Of a DNA stretch of 64,000 nucleotides, positions 43,576 through 54,472 are shown in pieces. Below the pieces are notes generated by a model. It was given only the letters and a program-made list of their open reading frames with translations, was not told the DNA's origin and did not search any database. Origin of the DNA: Ophiura sarsii (Eukaryota > Echinodermata > Ophiuroidea > Amphilepidida > Ophiuridae); assembly GCA_035610835.1 (NCBI GenBank), contig CM069454.1, positions 744,001 through 808,000 on the forward strand, read 5' to 3'. Both the position numbers and the translations under genes were made by a program. Each line of letters opens with the position of its first letter. Within the stretch, counting starts at the first letter, position 1.

Positions 43576-44003
43576 TGATATTTAACCCATTCGTCCGCCA
43601 TGATGTCACGTTGACCAGATGCACGTGGATAAGTTACCTAAACTGATTTAGTTTATGAGTGATGCAGTTCGTGTGTGAAACCAGTCGCGGTTCTTAAACC
43701 GAGCTAACGCGGCCCTAATTTCCCTAAAACGTTCTTAAAGTGTAATACCTCATAAAACCGAGAAAAATTAATGAATATTGAACAATTTAGTTTAACGCCA
43801 CCGCACGCCGGTATAAACCAGAAAGGTTTAATGGAAGTAGTCAGTCGTTGTAGAAAAACCTTAAACTTTTCCTCTTAAACAGCATCATTCTTATTCCAGG
43901 ACTTAAGAGTGTTTGGAACCAATGGCATTTCGTCTATTTGTTTATCATGCGCGATCGCATTCAATTTTAATTATATCTCAGTGTTTGCGGACTACAGGCT
44001 AAG
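43576..44003. other. Unassigned sequence
   Basis: No gene or repeat was recognised between the hairpin and the next element. Confidence 0.35.
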
Positions 44004-44005
44004 TA

Positions 44006-45068
44006 CGAGGGTCATTCAATAAGTTCTACCTCCTACCTCATAACTTTATTATTATATGAGCCAGTCTTATCAAATATCACACGATTGTAGCTTGGAACCT
44101 CAGCTACAAATCCAATGTAAATTGATCTGAGTACTGGTTGTGCTTTTCCGGACATGCAGTGAGAACCAAACCTCGATTTAGTGTGACAAAAACGGATGAA
44201 AAACAGCAAAATATCGCCGAAGTGCTCTTCTATTGGCCTATTGTATGAGGCAAAACATACCTATCGGTCAATTATAACCGTTCTAAATGTCAGATATCTC
44301 TTTAACCATGTTAACAGACTATAAACAATAAAGTTGACAGATTGGTTCGGACAAAATATGCCGTCTGATTAGCCAGACCCAGGTCAGGACAACCATTCAG
44401 CTTACCCCTCCCCTAGAGAACCCTGTGAAAGTCATATTTTACTTTCATGATAACTAAGCGATCTTTAATATATCGAACTAAATGGAGGGATTTAAATCTG
44501 TCAAAGCGAAAATTTTCTATCATTGACTACCTGATTGACTATTCTGAAGGTTGAACATAAGTAAAACTCATAAAGTGACTATTATGGTAAAGATCTAACA
44601 TTCGAGACATCATTGTGGCTAAGTTGTAACAACGAAAATTTGACTAATGGCAGTATTCTGGTATGCCAAAGGCATAGCAATACATTTGAGTTGATAGTAC
44701 ACTATTTGCAAGCCTACAATAGTTAATATTGTTTACAATCTTATCTATACATGATAATGCTGTAATATATTCAGATATCATTCATTCATTTCCATTTTGA
44801 ATATCTAAATCATGCTCTTATATCTAACCATACATTACGAAAAAACACCCGAAAACATGTGTATATTTTTAAGGTAATTTTCTGTGTCCGTTGTCCAACA
44901 TCTCTCTCTGGCTTTGACCGCGTCATAACAAAAGTAAAACAGATATCAATTATCATTTACTACACATTTGTAGCTATGGTTCGGAGCTATAATCATGACA
45001 AATGTCATGAGGTTGACATTAATATTAGCGATGTTTAGGAGGAGGTAGAACTTATTGAATGACCCTCG
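44006..45068. mobile_element. Mariner-like non-autonomous element
   Basis: The ends CGAGGGTCATTCAATAAGTT match their inverted partner for ~30 bp and are flanked by TA (44004-44005 and 45069-45070). 'tacgagggtcattcaataagt' is a widespread mariner terminus. Internal sub-terminal text 'gtagcttggaacctcagctacaaat' is also mirrored on the right. No transposase frame is left in the 1063 bp. Confidence 0.9.
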
Positions 45069-45152
45069 TATATTAGGGTGGAAACTCTTTTTGAGGGAAA
45101 CGTTTTCCAACTTGGGAACTACGTAACTGTGAATTTCCTTTTATTATATTTA

Positions 45153-45187
45153 CTAGCGGGCATCCGCGCTTTGCGCGGACCCGCTAG
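45153..45187. repeat. GC-rich short hairpin
   Basis: 'ctagcgggcatccgcgc' - ttt - 'gcgcggacccgctag' forms a stem of about 15 bp with a 2-nt bulge in AT-rich surroundings, 160 bp before the LINE. Confidence 0.85.
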
Positions 45188-45334
45188 AAGATTTCACGGG
45201 GAGGTAAGTAAACAAAGCGTAAGAAAATTGGATACAATATCAAGAACATGTCCTACATGTATACATAATCCAGACGGGCCCTAAATAATCCGAATATCGC
45301 AGGTGCTTTTGATAATCCAGGTATACATGTGCCT

Positions 45335-46912
45335 TAAGAAAGGAAGAAAGCTGTCGTTGTACCAATTCCTAAGAGTAAGCCTGCCTCATGGGACAAATTA
45401 AGACCTGTATCGCTCACTGATCACTTCGCAAAAGTAGCAGAAGGCTTCATGGCAAAATGGCTCCAGGAAGACATGGAGAGCGTCGTTGACCCAAATCAGT
45501 ATGGAAACCAAAAGGGTGTTTCAACCACGCACTATCTCATCAAACTCATGGACACGCTACATATGAATGCCAACAAACCTGGTCATCTCAGTACCCTTGT
45601 AATTACTGATTTCAGTAAGGCATTTGACCTAGTAGATCATAACATTCTCATGACTAAGTTTATTTCCCTAGGAGTGCGCCCGTCTGTTGTAACTTGGATC
45701 TCCAGCTTTCTAGACGGCAGAGAGCAGTGCGTGCGATATCGTGGACACACCAGTGACTGGAAGAAATTAAATGGTGGTGTACCGCAGGGTACTCGCGTCG
45801 GTCCTCTCGGTTTTGTCGCTATTGTTAATGACGCAGCCATTAACACTCCCTTTGTCACTCTGAAATATGTCGATGACCTCACTCTAATTGAGCCTAGATC
45901 CAGGTTACAAACGTCGGTGCTGCAAGAACATTTGGACAATTTTCAGGAATGGGCTGATCTTAATCATATGCGTTTGAATCCAAAAAAATGTGCCACTATG
46001 AATGTATCTTTCTTGAAAAACTCACAAGAGGAACGTTCCCTTACCATAGCTGATGTACCCCTCCAGGTTGTTGATTCTGCCAAGATTCTTGGTGTTCAAA
46101 TTAGTTCCAATCTCAAATGGGACATCCAAGTGTCAGAAATGTTGAAGAAGGCTAATGGGAGACTGTATATGCTAAAATTACTCAAACACTTTAACTTACC
46201 CCGTGATGATCTTGTCACCATCTTCTCTGGCTTTGTCAGACCTTTGGCAGAATATGCCGCCCCTGTATGGCACCCTGGTCTTAAATCCGACGAATGTGCC
46301 GCTTTGGAACGAATCCAGAGAAGAGCTTGCAAGATCATCATGGGCAAGCAGTACACAACTTATGATGAGGCTCTTGATGTATGTGGTTTAAATAATTTTT
46401 ATACTAGAAGGAAGCAACTTTGCTTGAATTTTTTTAACTCACTAATGAAATCCGAAAAATTCAGTGGTTGGATTCCACCTACCCGTGCTAGTGTACATAA
46501 GAGAAATCTGCGTGGTGCTAACAAACTGTCAACCCAAAAGTGCAATACAACTCGTTACAAAAACAGCCCGATGGTATACATGACTGATCTATGGAATAGC
46601 AAGGGTCTTGAGTAGTAGCAGTGCATTTTATCTCCAATATGTCATTTACCCTAAAATTAAATGCTTTTTAATATCTCACGTGCAATATTTTTAATTTAGA
46701 TTGCATTTCTGTGGTTCTTAATTTGACGTGGTTACTTTGTGCATATAGTATGGTGTATTTAATGTATATTTTTGTCTATTTGCTTATATTTTGTGTATAT
46801 TTTTGAAATTGTTGATAATGATATTGTTGTAATATTGTATACTGGCCGCAATTCAGTTCATGACTGCTATGGCCTTTTTTAATAAACCTTTTATGAATGA
46901 ATGAATGAATTA
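45335..46912 (+). mobile_element. 5'-truncated CR1/jockey-like LINE with intact RT C-terminal frame
   Basis: It starts abruptly about 45335 in RT motif territory and ends with a 'gaatgaatgaatgaat' tail at about 46893-46912, as 3'-primed LINE insertions do. Its 3' UTR (46616-46890) is AT-rich with 'aataaa' at about 46881. Confidence 0.88.
45344..46615 (+). CDS. LINE reverse transcriptase (C-terminal ~420 residues, uninterrupted)
   Basis: The frame is open from about 45344, before the first Met at 45449. It shows VVVPIPKSKPASWDKLRPVS (finger motif), LVITDFSKAFDLVDHNIL (first catalytic Asp), NGGVPQGTRVGPLGF, the catalytic YVDDLTLIE, a thumb with MRLNPKKCATMN and DSAKILGVQIS, then the C-terminal domain KWDIQVSEMLKKANGRLYML, PLAEYAAPVWHPGL and ERIQRRACKIIMG. 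It matches the RT of CR1/jockey-like LINEs, which reverse transcribe element RNA at a nicked chromosomal site. No stop or frameshift occurs over 1.27 kb, so the insertion is young. It cannot move by itself because the 5' UTR, ORF1, endonuclease and first RT part are missing. Confidence 0.93.
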   Translation, partial: KKAVVVPIPKSKPASWDKLRPVSLTDHFAKVAEGFMAKWLQEDMESVVDPNQYGNQKGVSTTHYLIKLMDTLHMNANKPGHLSTLVITDFSKAFDLVDHNILMTKFISLGVRPSVVTWISSFLDGREQCVRYRGHTSDWKKLNGGVPQGTRVGPLGFVAIVNDAAINTPFVTLKYVDDLTLIEPRSRLQTSVLQEHLDNFQEWADLNHMRLNPKKCATMNVSFLKNSQEERSLTIADVPLQVVDSAKILGVQISSNLKWDIQVSEMLKKANGRLYMLKLLKHFNLPRDDLVTIFSGFVRPLAEYAAPVWHPGLKSDECAALERIQRRACKIIMGKQYTTYDEALDVCGLNNFYTRRKQLCLNFFNSLMKSEKFSGWIPPTRASVHKRNLRGANKLSTQKCNTTRYKNSPMVYMTDLWNSKGLE

Positions 46913-46959
46913 AAGTAGGTAGGCCTACCTTTGTCTTTCCAGATATCTATATGTAGGCC

Positions 46960-48830
46960 TCCCATGTGACCTGAAATGCAGGTACCCGTTGTCCCATTAT
47001 ATCCAGGGACCCCATAGGCCTAAGCCCTACCCCTAATCTAGTTACCACAGGTGCCCTTAATGTCACCGGATACCACATAATCCAGGTACTGCAGTGTGCT
47101 GTTATATCGAGATACCCAGGTGCCCTTACTTTATCATTCAAGTAACTTGAATTAATCGCGGGTGCCCAAAATAGCGGGCAGTAATTAGTCATATCACAAT
47201 AGGCAGAGTTGAGTAATATCAAAGCGTTATAAATGTTTATATAAATATCAAGAGTATGTCCTTATTCCGGTACCTAAAGTGCCCTTGATATAATGTAAGT
47301 GACATAGTACCCTTAATACACCATGCGCCTAGGCCCAATGGGCTCTTAATTAATCCAGATACCCATGTTCCTAATCCAAGTATTCCACGTGTTCTTAATA
47401 CACCGGTTGCCCATAGGCCTAGGCCCTACCCCTCACAGATGGCCTTAATAACCCAGGTACCGCATTTGCCGGCATAATTTTCCATACCAATGTGCCCGTA
47501 TTATATCCAGTTTATAATGGAAAGCGCAGGTATAGGTGCCGAAGCTAATAGCGGGTGGTTAGTCACATCAAAACGTATAAAGATGAGGGTATTGTCAAAC
47601 AACAAGGGTATGTCGTTGATACTCCATGTAACCTAGGTGCCCTTAATACTGACATTGGTACCACAGTGCCCTTAATAATTGAAATATACCATGTGCCCTT
47701 AATAAATCCATGTATGCCATGCATGTATAATAACACATGTGCCCTTGATTATTCAGGTACCACCCCATGTACTTTAATAATCAAGATTGTTTATTAGTGA
47801 TCCAATATTATAGGACCTCCATAATGGACTCAGTGGTTTATCTTGAATCGAATATTAAGGGCACCCGTGATAACTCTATGCGGCTATTAGGGCCTACGTG
47901 GATTAATAAGGACACCTGAATGGTTATGCAGGTGTAGGAATACTTAAAATATTCAGAGTATCTGGATTGCCTTAATATCACCTCCCCCAGTTACCCCCTG
48001 TCAGCTCATGTCCCTACCCATTTTGTACCCCAAATAATACAAAAGTTGTATTTTAATGTCAAAACTGAAAGTAACTTAAAATTAGCTTTAAAAAGTCTCC
48101 ACCGATTCTTTTATTGCCCCGTCAACCCGTTTTTCTCCTTTAAAATGTTGATGCTGGTGCCGCCACTGCCCATGCACATACTGTATCCCGGTAATAGGCT
48201 GCCCATGCACATACTGTATCCAGGTAATAGGCCTACGTTTTGAGCGTTACATACCGTATGGGTTCTATAGTTTTATAGTCGGTCGTTTAGTTTTATGGTC
48301 GGCGGAGTCTATCATCAAGATCACTTGTACCGTTCCATGCTTGTACTTAAACACTATGTGTGCCATCCGGGTTTTGTTTGGCCTATTTACTTAAATACAT
48401 TATTCCTCCAATAGGCATAGGACCTAAACGTATGTAGTCCCTTTGTCATGTTTGTTGTGTTCTAAATAAGGCCTCCCGAGATACTACCTAATACACCCTT
48501 AAAATCCAGTTATCACAGGTGGCACACCTGCGCATAGTATATCCATGTTATTTGAGACTATCTGCGTTTCATAGTGAACCTTGTAATCCAGATACCACTG
48601 GTGCCCTTACTAATCCAGACACTCTATATAATAATCATGATAATGTACTACACGTTCCGTTAATCCAGATGCCTATGTGCCCTTATATCCAGATTATCAA
48701 GTAAGGAGGAGGGAGGAGGCTTATGATGGGGCAATACCGAACGTTCCGTTTATCCAGATACCCATGTGGCCTTAGTAAGGCCGCCTTTCTATATCCATAT
48801 TATCAAGTAAGGGAAGTGCGGGGGAGGGAG
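46960..48830 (+). repeat. Degenerate minisatellite (tgcccttaataatccaggtacc)
   Basis: Words 'gtgcccttaat', 'atccaggtacc', 'taatccagatacc' and 'ccatgtgccctt' recur dozens of times with irregular 25-60 bp spacing (for example 47040, 47120, 47640, 47690, 48590, 48660, 48760). A unit starting 'ctgcccatgcacatactgta' is duplicated at 48163-48228. Confidence 0.75.
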
Positions 48831-48869
48831 GCTTAGACCTTATGGTATGATGTGACAATCCCGTAATTT

Positions 48870-48985
48870 ACGTGCTATAAGCCGCACGGCGAATAAGCCG
48901 CAGCACCTAAAATTAAGATTCAGACCTCATCATATACAGTAAGCCGCACCGCTGTATAATAAGTCGCACAAAGAAAATGAAAGGG
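48870..48985 (+). repeat. 'aagccgcac' repeat
   Basis: 'tataagccgcac', 'aataagccgcag', 'gtaagccgcacc' and 'aataagtcgcac' recur at ~25-45 bp spacing. Similar text is found in interspersed repeats of several animal genomes. Family not assigned. Confidence 0.55.
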
Positions 48986-48999
48986 GTGTGTGTGGGGGA

Positions 49000-49970
49000 G
49001 GGGTGTGTGTTAGGGTGGGGGTCGACCCTGATCCACCATCCCATAGCTTTATGACCAGCCATGGGGTTACAACTGCATGAGTGACTCCATCAAATGTATT
49101 TTCCTTCAGCCACTTCAGTCACTTTAATACCTGTTATCCTGGATACGGTCTGCGCCTTGCTCCCAGTTTCTTTAATAAAATAAAGGTCTTGGCTTTATGA
49201 TTAATGTTTTGTTTGTGTCTTGCTCTCGTTACATTTTATTGTACTGTCCGGTATGCACCGCGGAGCAACCGTACGGACTGCCTGCTTTCATTGCATGCCC
49301 CGTTCACAATGTACAATTTGCGCCACAAACGCGTACACACTTTGTCTGCGTCATTACGTGTGCGCCAAATCGCGTGCACCATGTAAAACGCGGTCGCGCA
49401 GCAACAATCGCGCAGACAATATAGGAACGGTTGGTATGGTACCGCCATGCAGTTTCTTTATCGTTAGCGAACTCCGCGTTCATCTATGTTATTAATGTGA
49501 AAGTGTCATTTTAAGATCTGCGTAAGAGTTTTTGTTTACATTTAAAAAATGTCGTAAAATATTTTTATTTGTTGGACGTATAGTCCCGTATAAATGCTTG
49601 TTACTATGCGTTCTTTAAGAATAACAAACAGCCGCATAAACAGAAATGTAGCTATATCCCTGAAGAAAACATTTTGGGTGAAGACCATATGTCATCACTC
49701 ATTCCGAAAACCACAATTTGTGTCCGAACAGTAGCTACCCGAGTAAAAGAAATTCAACATTTCGGATTTTCACATGTGATCCTTTCTGCGCATGTCTGAA
49801 AATGGGAAAAAACGGGCATTGAACAATCTAATTAGCTCGTGTATTAGAGGCGCAATTACCACGCTTTTTCAGTTGAAGAGGGACGCGAGTGTAAAATTAT
49901 TATTGAACTATCTAATAAAGCGAAAGACCGAAAAATAGTATATAGATAAATGAACGGTAGAACGGGATTG
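49000..49970. other. Unassigned sequence, locally GC-richer
   Basis: 49197-49500 has several overlapping open frames because of a CG-rich patch. None shows a known domain. Confidence 0.35.
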
Positions 49971-50121
49971 GTATTTTAATTACATGCGTTTATCTGTTTA
50001 TTTTATTGAGCAAAGATAGACATTGTTCTTGGTAGCTCAGCGTTAGAGCGCACGCTTTGATATCAGGAGGACCCGGGTTCGACCCTGTAAATGATCACCG
50101 ATTTTGTTCATACCTAATCTA
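49971..50121 (+). repeat. tRNA-containing repeat, left part (interrupted copy)
   Basis: 'gtattttaattacatgcgtt' leads to a tRNA-like segment 'ttggtagctcagcgttagag' ... 'acccgggttcgaccctg'. It is the inverted copy of 56862-57008. It continues at 52943 after an insertion. Confidence 0.85.
50033..50093 (+). repeat. tRNA-like head (A and B boxes)
   Basis: The A box 'tagctcagcgttagagc' and the B box 'gggttcgaccc' are spaced as in a tRNA, with a 'tttgatatc' loop region. The anticodon and acceptor stems do not pair well, so it is scored as a SINE/tRNA relic, not a gene. Confidence 0.6.
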
Positions 50122-50450
50122 TTTGCTTTTTTGTCTTGTATTTTATTTATTTTTGATCTGTTGGTTTTAATATAACTGTGGTTAAGCTCAAATGATGCGG
50201 CAAAATAATTTACGGCAGATCAAAATTTTCGTAAAGAAACATGAATATGTATGTTTGTTTAAGGGGGATTCCGCAGGGGATTTCCCATGACGTCAGAAAA
50301 TCTCAATTTTATGTGCGACAGAAAATGATTGATTTTAATTAAAATAATTAAGTGAATGGTAAAATAATTATGAAAACCTAAAGATACATTTGGAAGAAAA
50401 CATAATACACTAAGCGTTTTCGAAAATGTGACGTGTTCTACCGAAACCAG

Positions 50451-52490
50451 TCACAATTGGGCACTTGATACTTGATACTTGATTGTTGTACTGGCCAACA
50501 CTCCATGTGGAGTCATCCGGTCAGGGTATGATTTGCGCATGCGTATTGTTTTGCTTAATCTTGGTTTTCTTGTGCTTGATGTAGATGGGCTATTACTGCT
50601 TTTTTGAATGTTACGGTCGAGGTTAAGGTGGCTGTTTTTTTCCGGTAGCGCGTTCCAGTCTTGGATAGTTCTAGGTGTGAAAGAGTGTTTGTAGCAGTCT
50701 TTGTTTGTTGAGATTGTGGAGTATGCCAGCTGATGAGAATGTCGTGATTGTCGTTGGGCAGGCTGCAGGAGGTCATCAATGGGCAGTGACAGGTTGCCGA
50801 GTCTCGCTTGGTGGAAAATGCAGAGGCGTCTGGTATTTCTCCTGATGTTTAGGGGGTCTAGCTTGAGATCTTTGACCATTTGGGTTGCGCAGCCCGGAGT
50901 ACGTGTTTTGTAGTCGTTGGTGATGAACCGGGCGGCCCTTTTTTGTACTGTTTCGAGCTTGCGTATGTTCTTTTTTGTGTAAGGGTCCCAAACAGCAGCA
51001 GAGTATTCAAGTTTTGGACGTACCAGTGATCTGTACGCCACCTCCTTGGTGGATTTATTGCATGAGTGCAAGTTTCTTTTGATGAAACCAAGTGTTCGGT
51101 TTGCTTTAGCTGTGATCTCCTGAATGTGTTGGTTCCAGTTTAGTTTGTTATTTATGTTGACTCCTAAGTATGGATGGTTTTTGGTTTCGGCTAGAATATT
51201 TTCTCCCAGTGTGTATGTGTGGGATTTGGTAGATCTGGCATGGGTCAAATTTCATGATGAAGCATTTTGATGTATTGAACTTCATCAGCCAGGTCTTTTC
51301 CCACCTCTCCAGTGTGTTTAAGTCTTCCTGTGGGATTTGGGCATCAAAATCATTTTTTTATTTCACGGTAGATTACACAATCATCAGCAAATAATCGTAC
51401 TGAAGATTGGATACCGTCAGGAAGATCATTATTGTATGCCAAGAAAAGTAGCGGTCCAAGCACCGTACCCTGGGGTACCCCAGAAATAACGTCGCACCAA
51501 GAGGATTGTTCGCCGCTAACGAGAACCCTCTGAGTACGGTGCTTTAGAAACGCACTAATCCAGGCATGTATTTTGGTTTGGACACCATGACGTTTCAGTT
51601 TTAAGAGGAGACGATTGTGCGGAACAACATCAAAAGCCTTTGAAAAGTCCATTATGGCCATGACAACCTGGGATTTACTGTCGAGAGACTTTGCCAGGTC
51701 TTGTGTAGTTGAGTTTCGCAGGAGTGCCCTTGGCGAAAACCGTGTTGTTTGTCTGTTAGAATATTATGTTTGGTGAAGTGTTTCATGACATTTGAGTGAA
51801 TGATGTGTTCGAGGGTCTTGCAACATATGGATGTGAGGGAGACTAGACGGTAATTTGAGGCTTGAGTCCTATCCCCCTTTTTAAATAAGGGTGTGATGTT
51901 TGCTTGTAGCCATGAGTCAGGTAGATCACCAGTGTCCAGCGAAAGCTGAAAAAGTTTGGTAAGAGCTAGGGCAAGTTCCTCGGCTGCCAATTTTAAGATT
52001 TTGGCAGGGATATCATCTGGGCCGGTGGATTTGTGTAGGTCGAGGTTTTGCAATAATTTCAAGACATCTTCCTGATATATGATATTATATCCTGCATAGG
52101 AGGGATTGCTGACTCAGGTTCAGATGGTAGCTGGGTATTTTCATGTGTGAACACCGAGCTGAATTGTTCGTTCAATATGCTGGCTTTTATGTCGTTATCT
52201 GAGTATAGCCTACCATCTTTCTTTAACGTTGGGATACCAATTGTGTCGACTTTGAGGCTTTTGATGTAGGAATAGAATTTCTTTAAAGATTCCGAGCACA
52301 CAGATTTGATATGTTTCCTGTATACTTTCCTAGTCTCTCTAGTCGTGTCTTTTCTAATAGACTTGAGATTGAGTTAGTAATAGATTATTAAAGTAGAGGT
52401 CTTCAGCTTTACAACGGTACCTCTCTTTTTTCAATTTGATTTCATCCCAAAGCGGAGTTACATCATTTTCAAGTTTGTCTTTTACGGTCT
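50451..52490 (-). pseudogene. LINE reverse transcriptase, broken by frameshifts
   Basis: Minus-strand order: LKKFYSYIKSLKVDTIGIP (52301-52059 frame), LLQNLDLHKSTGPDDIPAKI and ANITPLFKKGDRTQASNYR (52062-51652), then MAIMDFSKAFDVVPHNRLLL, ISGVPQGTVLGPLLF and FADDCVIYREIKK (51661-51350), then the C-terminal domain HPYLGVNINNKLNWNQHIQ, YRSLVRPKLEYSAAVWDPY and QKRAARFITNDY (51248-50451). The order and motifs are those of CR1/jockey-like LINE ORF2. Frames change at about 52060, 51655 and 51300-51350, so about three frameshifts separate the pieces and the enzyme is dead. The endonuclease and ORF1 are missing. Confidence 0.9.
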
Positions 52491-52500
52491 TTATGAAAAC
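50463..52500 (-). mobile_element. CR1/jockey-like LINE, 5'-truncated, nested in the TA element
   Basis: The minus-strand LINE ends (3') at about 50463 with the tail 'atcaagtatcaagtatcaag' and is truncated at its 5' side near 52500. The host-element arms resume on both sides. Confidence 0.85.
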
Positions 52501-52942
52501 TCAAAACTTACTTTGGACCATGGTTTTACATGTTTATATTGCCCTTTAAATCACTGAAACATACATTTAGGATGATTTTTTGATCTGAATCTTTCACAAT
52601 AATGTTATAAACACTCCGAAGATTAATTATTTACCAGAAACTTAAATTCCCCAAAATTCACCCCAATTATGTTTTGGGCTATTTCTCAGTTTGATCCTCT
52701 GCCCAATTCCGTCTGGTTTCGGTAAAACATGTCACAAATAGGCTGGTATGAACACATTGAGTGAGTGAGGATCGTACGCGTATGCGGAAGTAAAAGTCGG
52801 CTTGTCACTCTTTTACGGCAATGTTGATCTGTCCGTAAATTAGACAAATTTTGCCGCATCATTTGAGCTTAACCACAGTTATATTAAAACCAACAGATCA
52901 AAAATAAATAAAATATTAGACAAAAAAGTTTTATAACGCAAA

Positions 52943-53185
52943 TACCGTAGATATTCGATATATAGACATAAAAGTCAACAGAGCCCAGTGATTATGTAGT
53001 GAGCGCCCTCTCTTGATAGTAATGTATACGTTTGTTGAACAAATACGGAGATTTGCACCAGTTGTTGACATAATGATATAAATGGATCTCGCGATTGTCG
53101 TGTGAAAATTACCTCAGTTGGTAGGGCACTGGACTTTAGAACATTCTCTCTTTATCATGAGTTCGATACTCAGTACAGTCATTTT
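52943..53185 (+). repeat. tRNA-containing repeat, right part (interrupted copy)
   Basis: 'taccgtagatattcgatata' through 'gagcgccctctcttgatagt' to a second tRNA-like segment 'acctcagttggtagggcact'. It is the inverted copy of 56595-56862. Confidence 0.88.
53107..53185 (+). repeat. Second tRNA-like head
   Basis: The A box 'tacctcagttggtagggc' and the B box 'gagttcgatactc' have a Ser-like long middle. It is not foldable as a standard tRNA. The copy at 56600-56700 has 'gcttagttggtaaggc' and 'aagttcgattccc'. Confidence 0.55.
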
Positions 53186-53769
53186 TCTTCTCTGTCTGTT
53201 TCTCCCCTTTTTCTTCTTATTTTTCTCCCTGTGTCCCCAATTTCTCTATTTTGTTAAAACATTTTTGTTTTGTTATTTTTATTTATTTTTATTAGTCGGG
53301 GCCTTGGTTATTAGGCCTATTATTGTTTTATTACAAGTAGATAAGGAGCTACATTCATGTAATAGCAATACAATTATAGGAAACAGAGCATGGAATTTCA
53401 AAATTATTCGATACGAAATCGGATAAGATAATTGGACACTCAGGTACAATTGGATGTTCTCTTTGTCCTCCTTGTGACCGAAAACCCCAATATCACACCT
53501 TTGGGCTATCCCAATTATTTGGGAGTGGTTCAACCCTGATGCCTTGGACATATATAAGTCACATGACTCGCTTTTTGTATGTGTAATCTATCCAATGTTA
53601 TTGATTGAGATAATGTGATGTGAATACTGGCAATAGCGGCTATCCATGTGTCGGTCATATGTGCGGGAACTAAAGTCTGTTTTCAAAAAAGAACAATACC
53701 ACAGATATCTAAATCTGTGAACAACACACATGATGACGGATACTCGTTTAAATAACCCGCCAATTGTAT
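53186..53769. other. Pyrimidine-rich then AT-rich sequence
   Basis: No gene is seen. The T/C-rich stretch after the second tRNA-like head could be the tail of the repeat. Confidence 0.35.
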
Positions 53770-53892
53770 AGGTCATTTTTGAACAGTAACACTTGCATTG
53801 CAGGTCGTGCATTAAATTGATCTGAACAACGCATACTACAGAAACGAGAACCTTTTGTTACAGGCACGCATGAGTGAAGTGGGTTCTATTGA
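53770..53892 (+). repeat. Dispersed direct repeat, copy at 55900-56025
   Basis: Shared ordered text: 'tttgaacagtaaca', 'gtcgtgcatta', 'gagaac/cg', 'tttgttac.ggcacgcatgag' and 'tgaagtgg.ttc'. The copies are ~80% alike. Confidence 0.8.
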
Positions 53893-54472
53893 TGTAATTT
53901 CTTCGACTGTACATTCGATCTAGGGATTTACATGTACAGTCAGTCGTTCTAACGCACACAAAAAGCGTTCACTGTGAAAGTAAATCATGCACGATTTCTT
54001 GCGGAAGACACACACTCCGGTGGGCTGTGCTGCGCTTAGTGCCTACTAATTAGTTTAGGAGCGGCTTTTTTCAAACCCTTCTCATTTTGTCATGGTCTAG
54101 TCTCATGGGCTTAAATAAGAACTGTGTTTTACCATGAAAACCCATGAACTCCGGATAATAAAAAGGATAATGGATATAACAATACAGTTCTAATATAAAA
54201 ACAGTATTTCCTTCCTTTCGACAAATCGGTACAATTACCACACATCATTCGTGTTTCATAGCAAATTTCTCCCAATGAAGAAATAACACATTTATTGGAA
54301 TGTAAAATTGTCAAAGGTTACATGTAGGCCTATAAGGTTCCCGACATTAAAATGTGAAACATCTTGGAAATAATGTAGTAAGATACTCTGGAGGAAGACG
54401 ATTACATTCATATGAAAATGTGTGGAGTAAAATTACACGCAATTTTCCAATACACAGACACTAAATCGCTTT

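Larger units (their letters stand above)
50122..52942. mobile_element. TA-flanked inverted-repeat element containing a LINE
   Basis: The left arm starts TTTGCTTTTTTGTCTTG and the right arm, reverse-complemented, TTTGCGTTATAAAACTTTTTTGTC. They then share 'tattttatttatttttgatc', 'tgttggttttaatataactg' and 'tggttaagctcaaatgatgc'. Similarity continues patchily to a 'taccgaaaccag..' block at 50440 and 52718. TA is present on both sides (50120-50121 and 52943-52944), and the paralogous repeat at 56861-56862 has a single TA. The host element was a MITE of roughly 0.8 kb before the LINE arrived. Confidence 0.93.

Noticed and set aside
49197..49500. Small coding gene in the GC-richer patch
   Set aside because: Four overlapping frames on both strands are all open because of base composition; none shows a known motif.
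50033..50093. Functional tRNA gene
   Set aside because: A and B boxes are good but stems do not pair, and an inverted repeat copy exists, so it is scored as a repeat.
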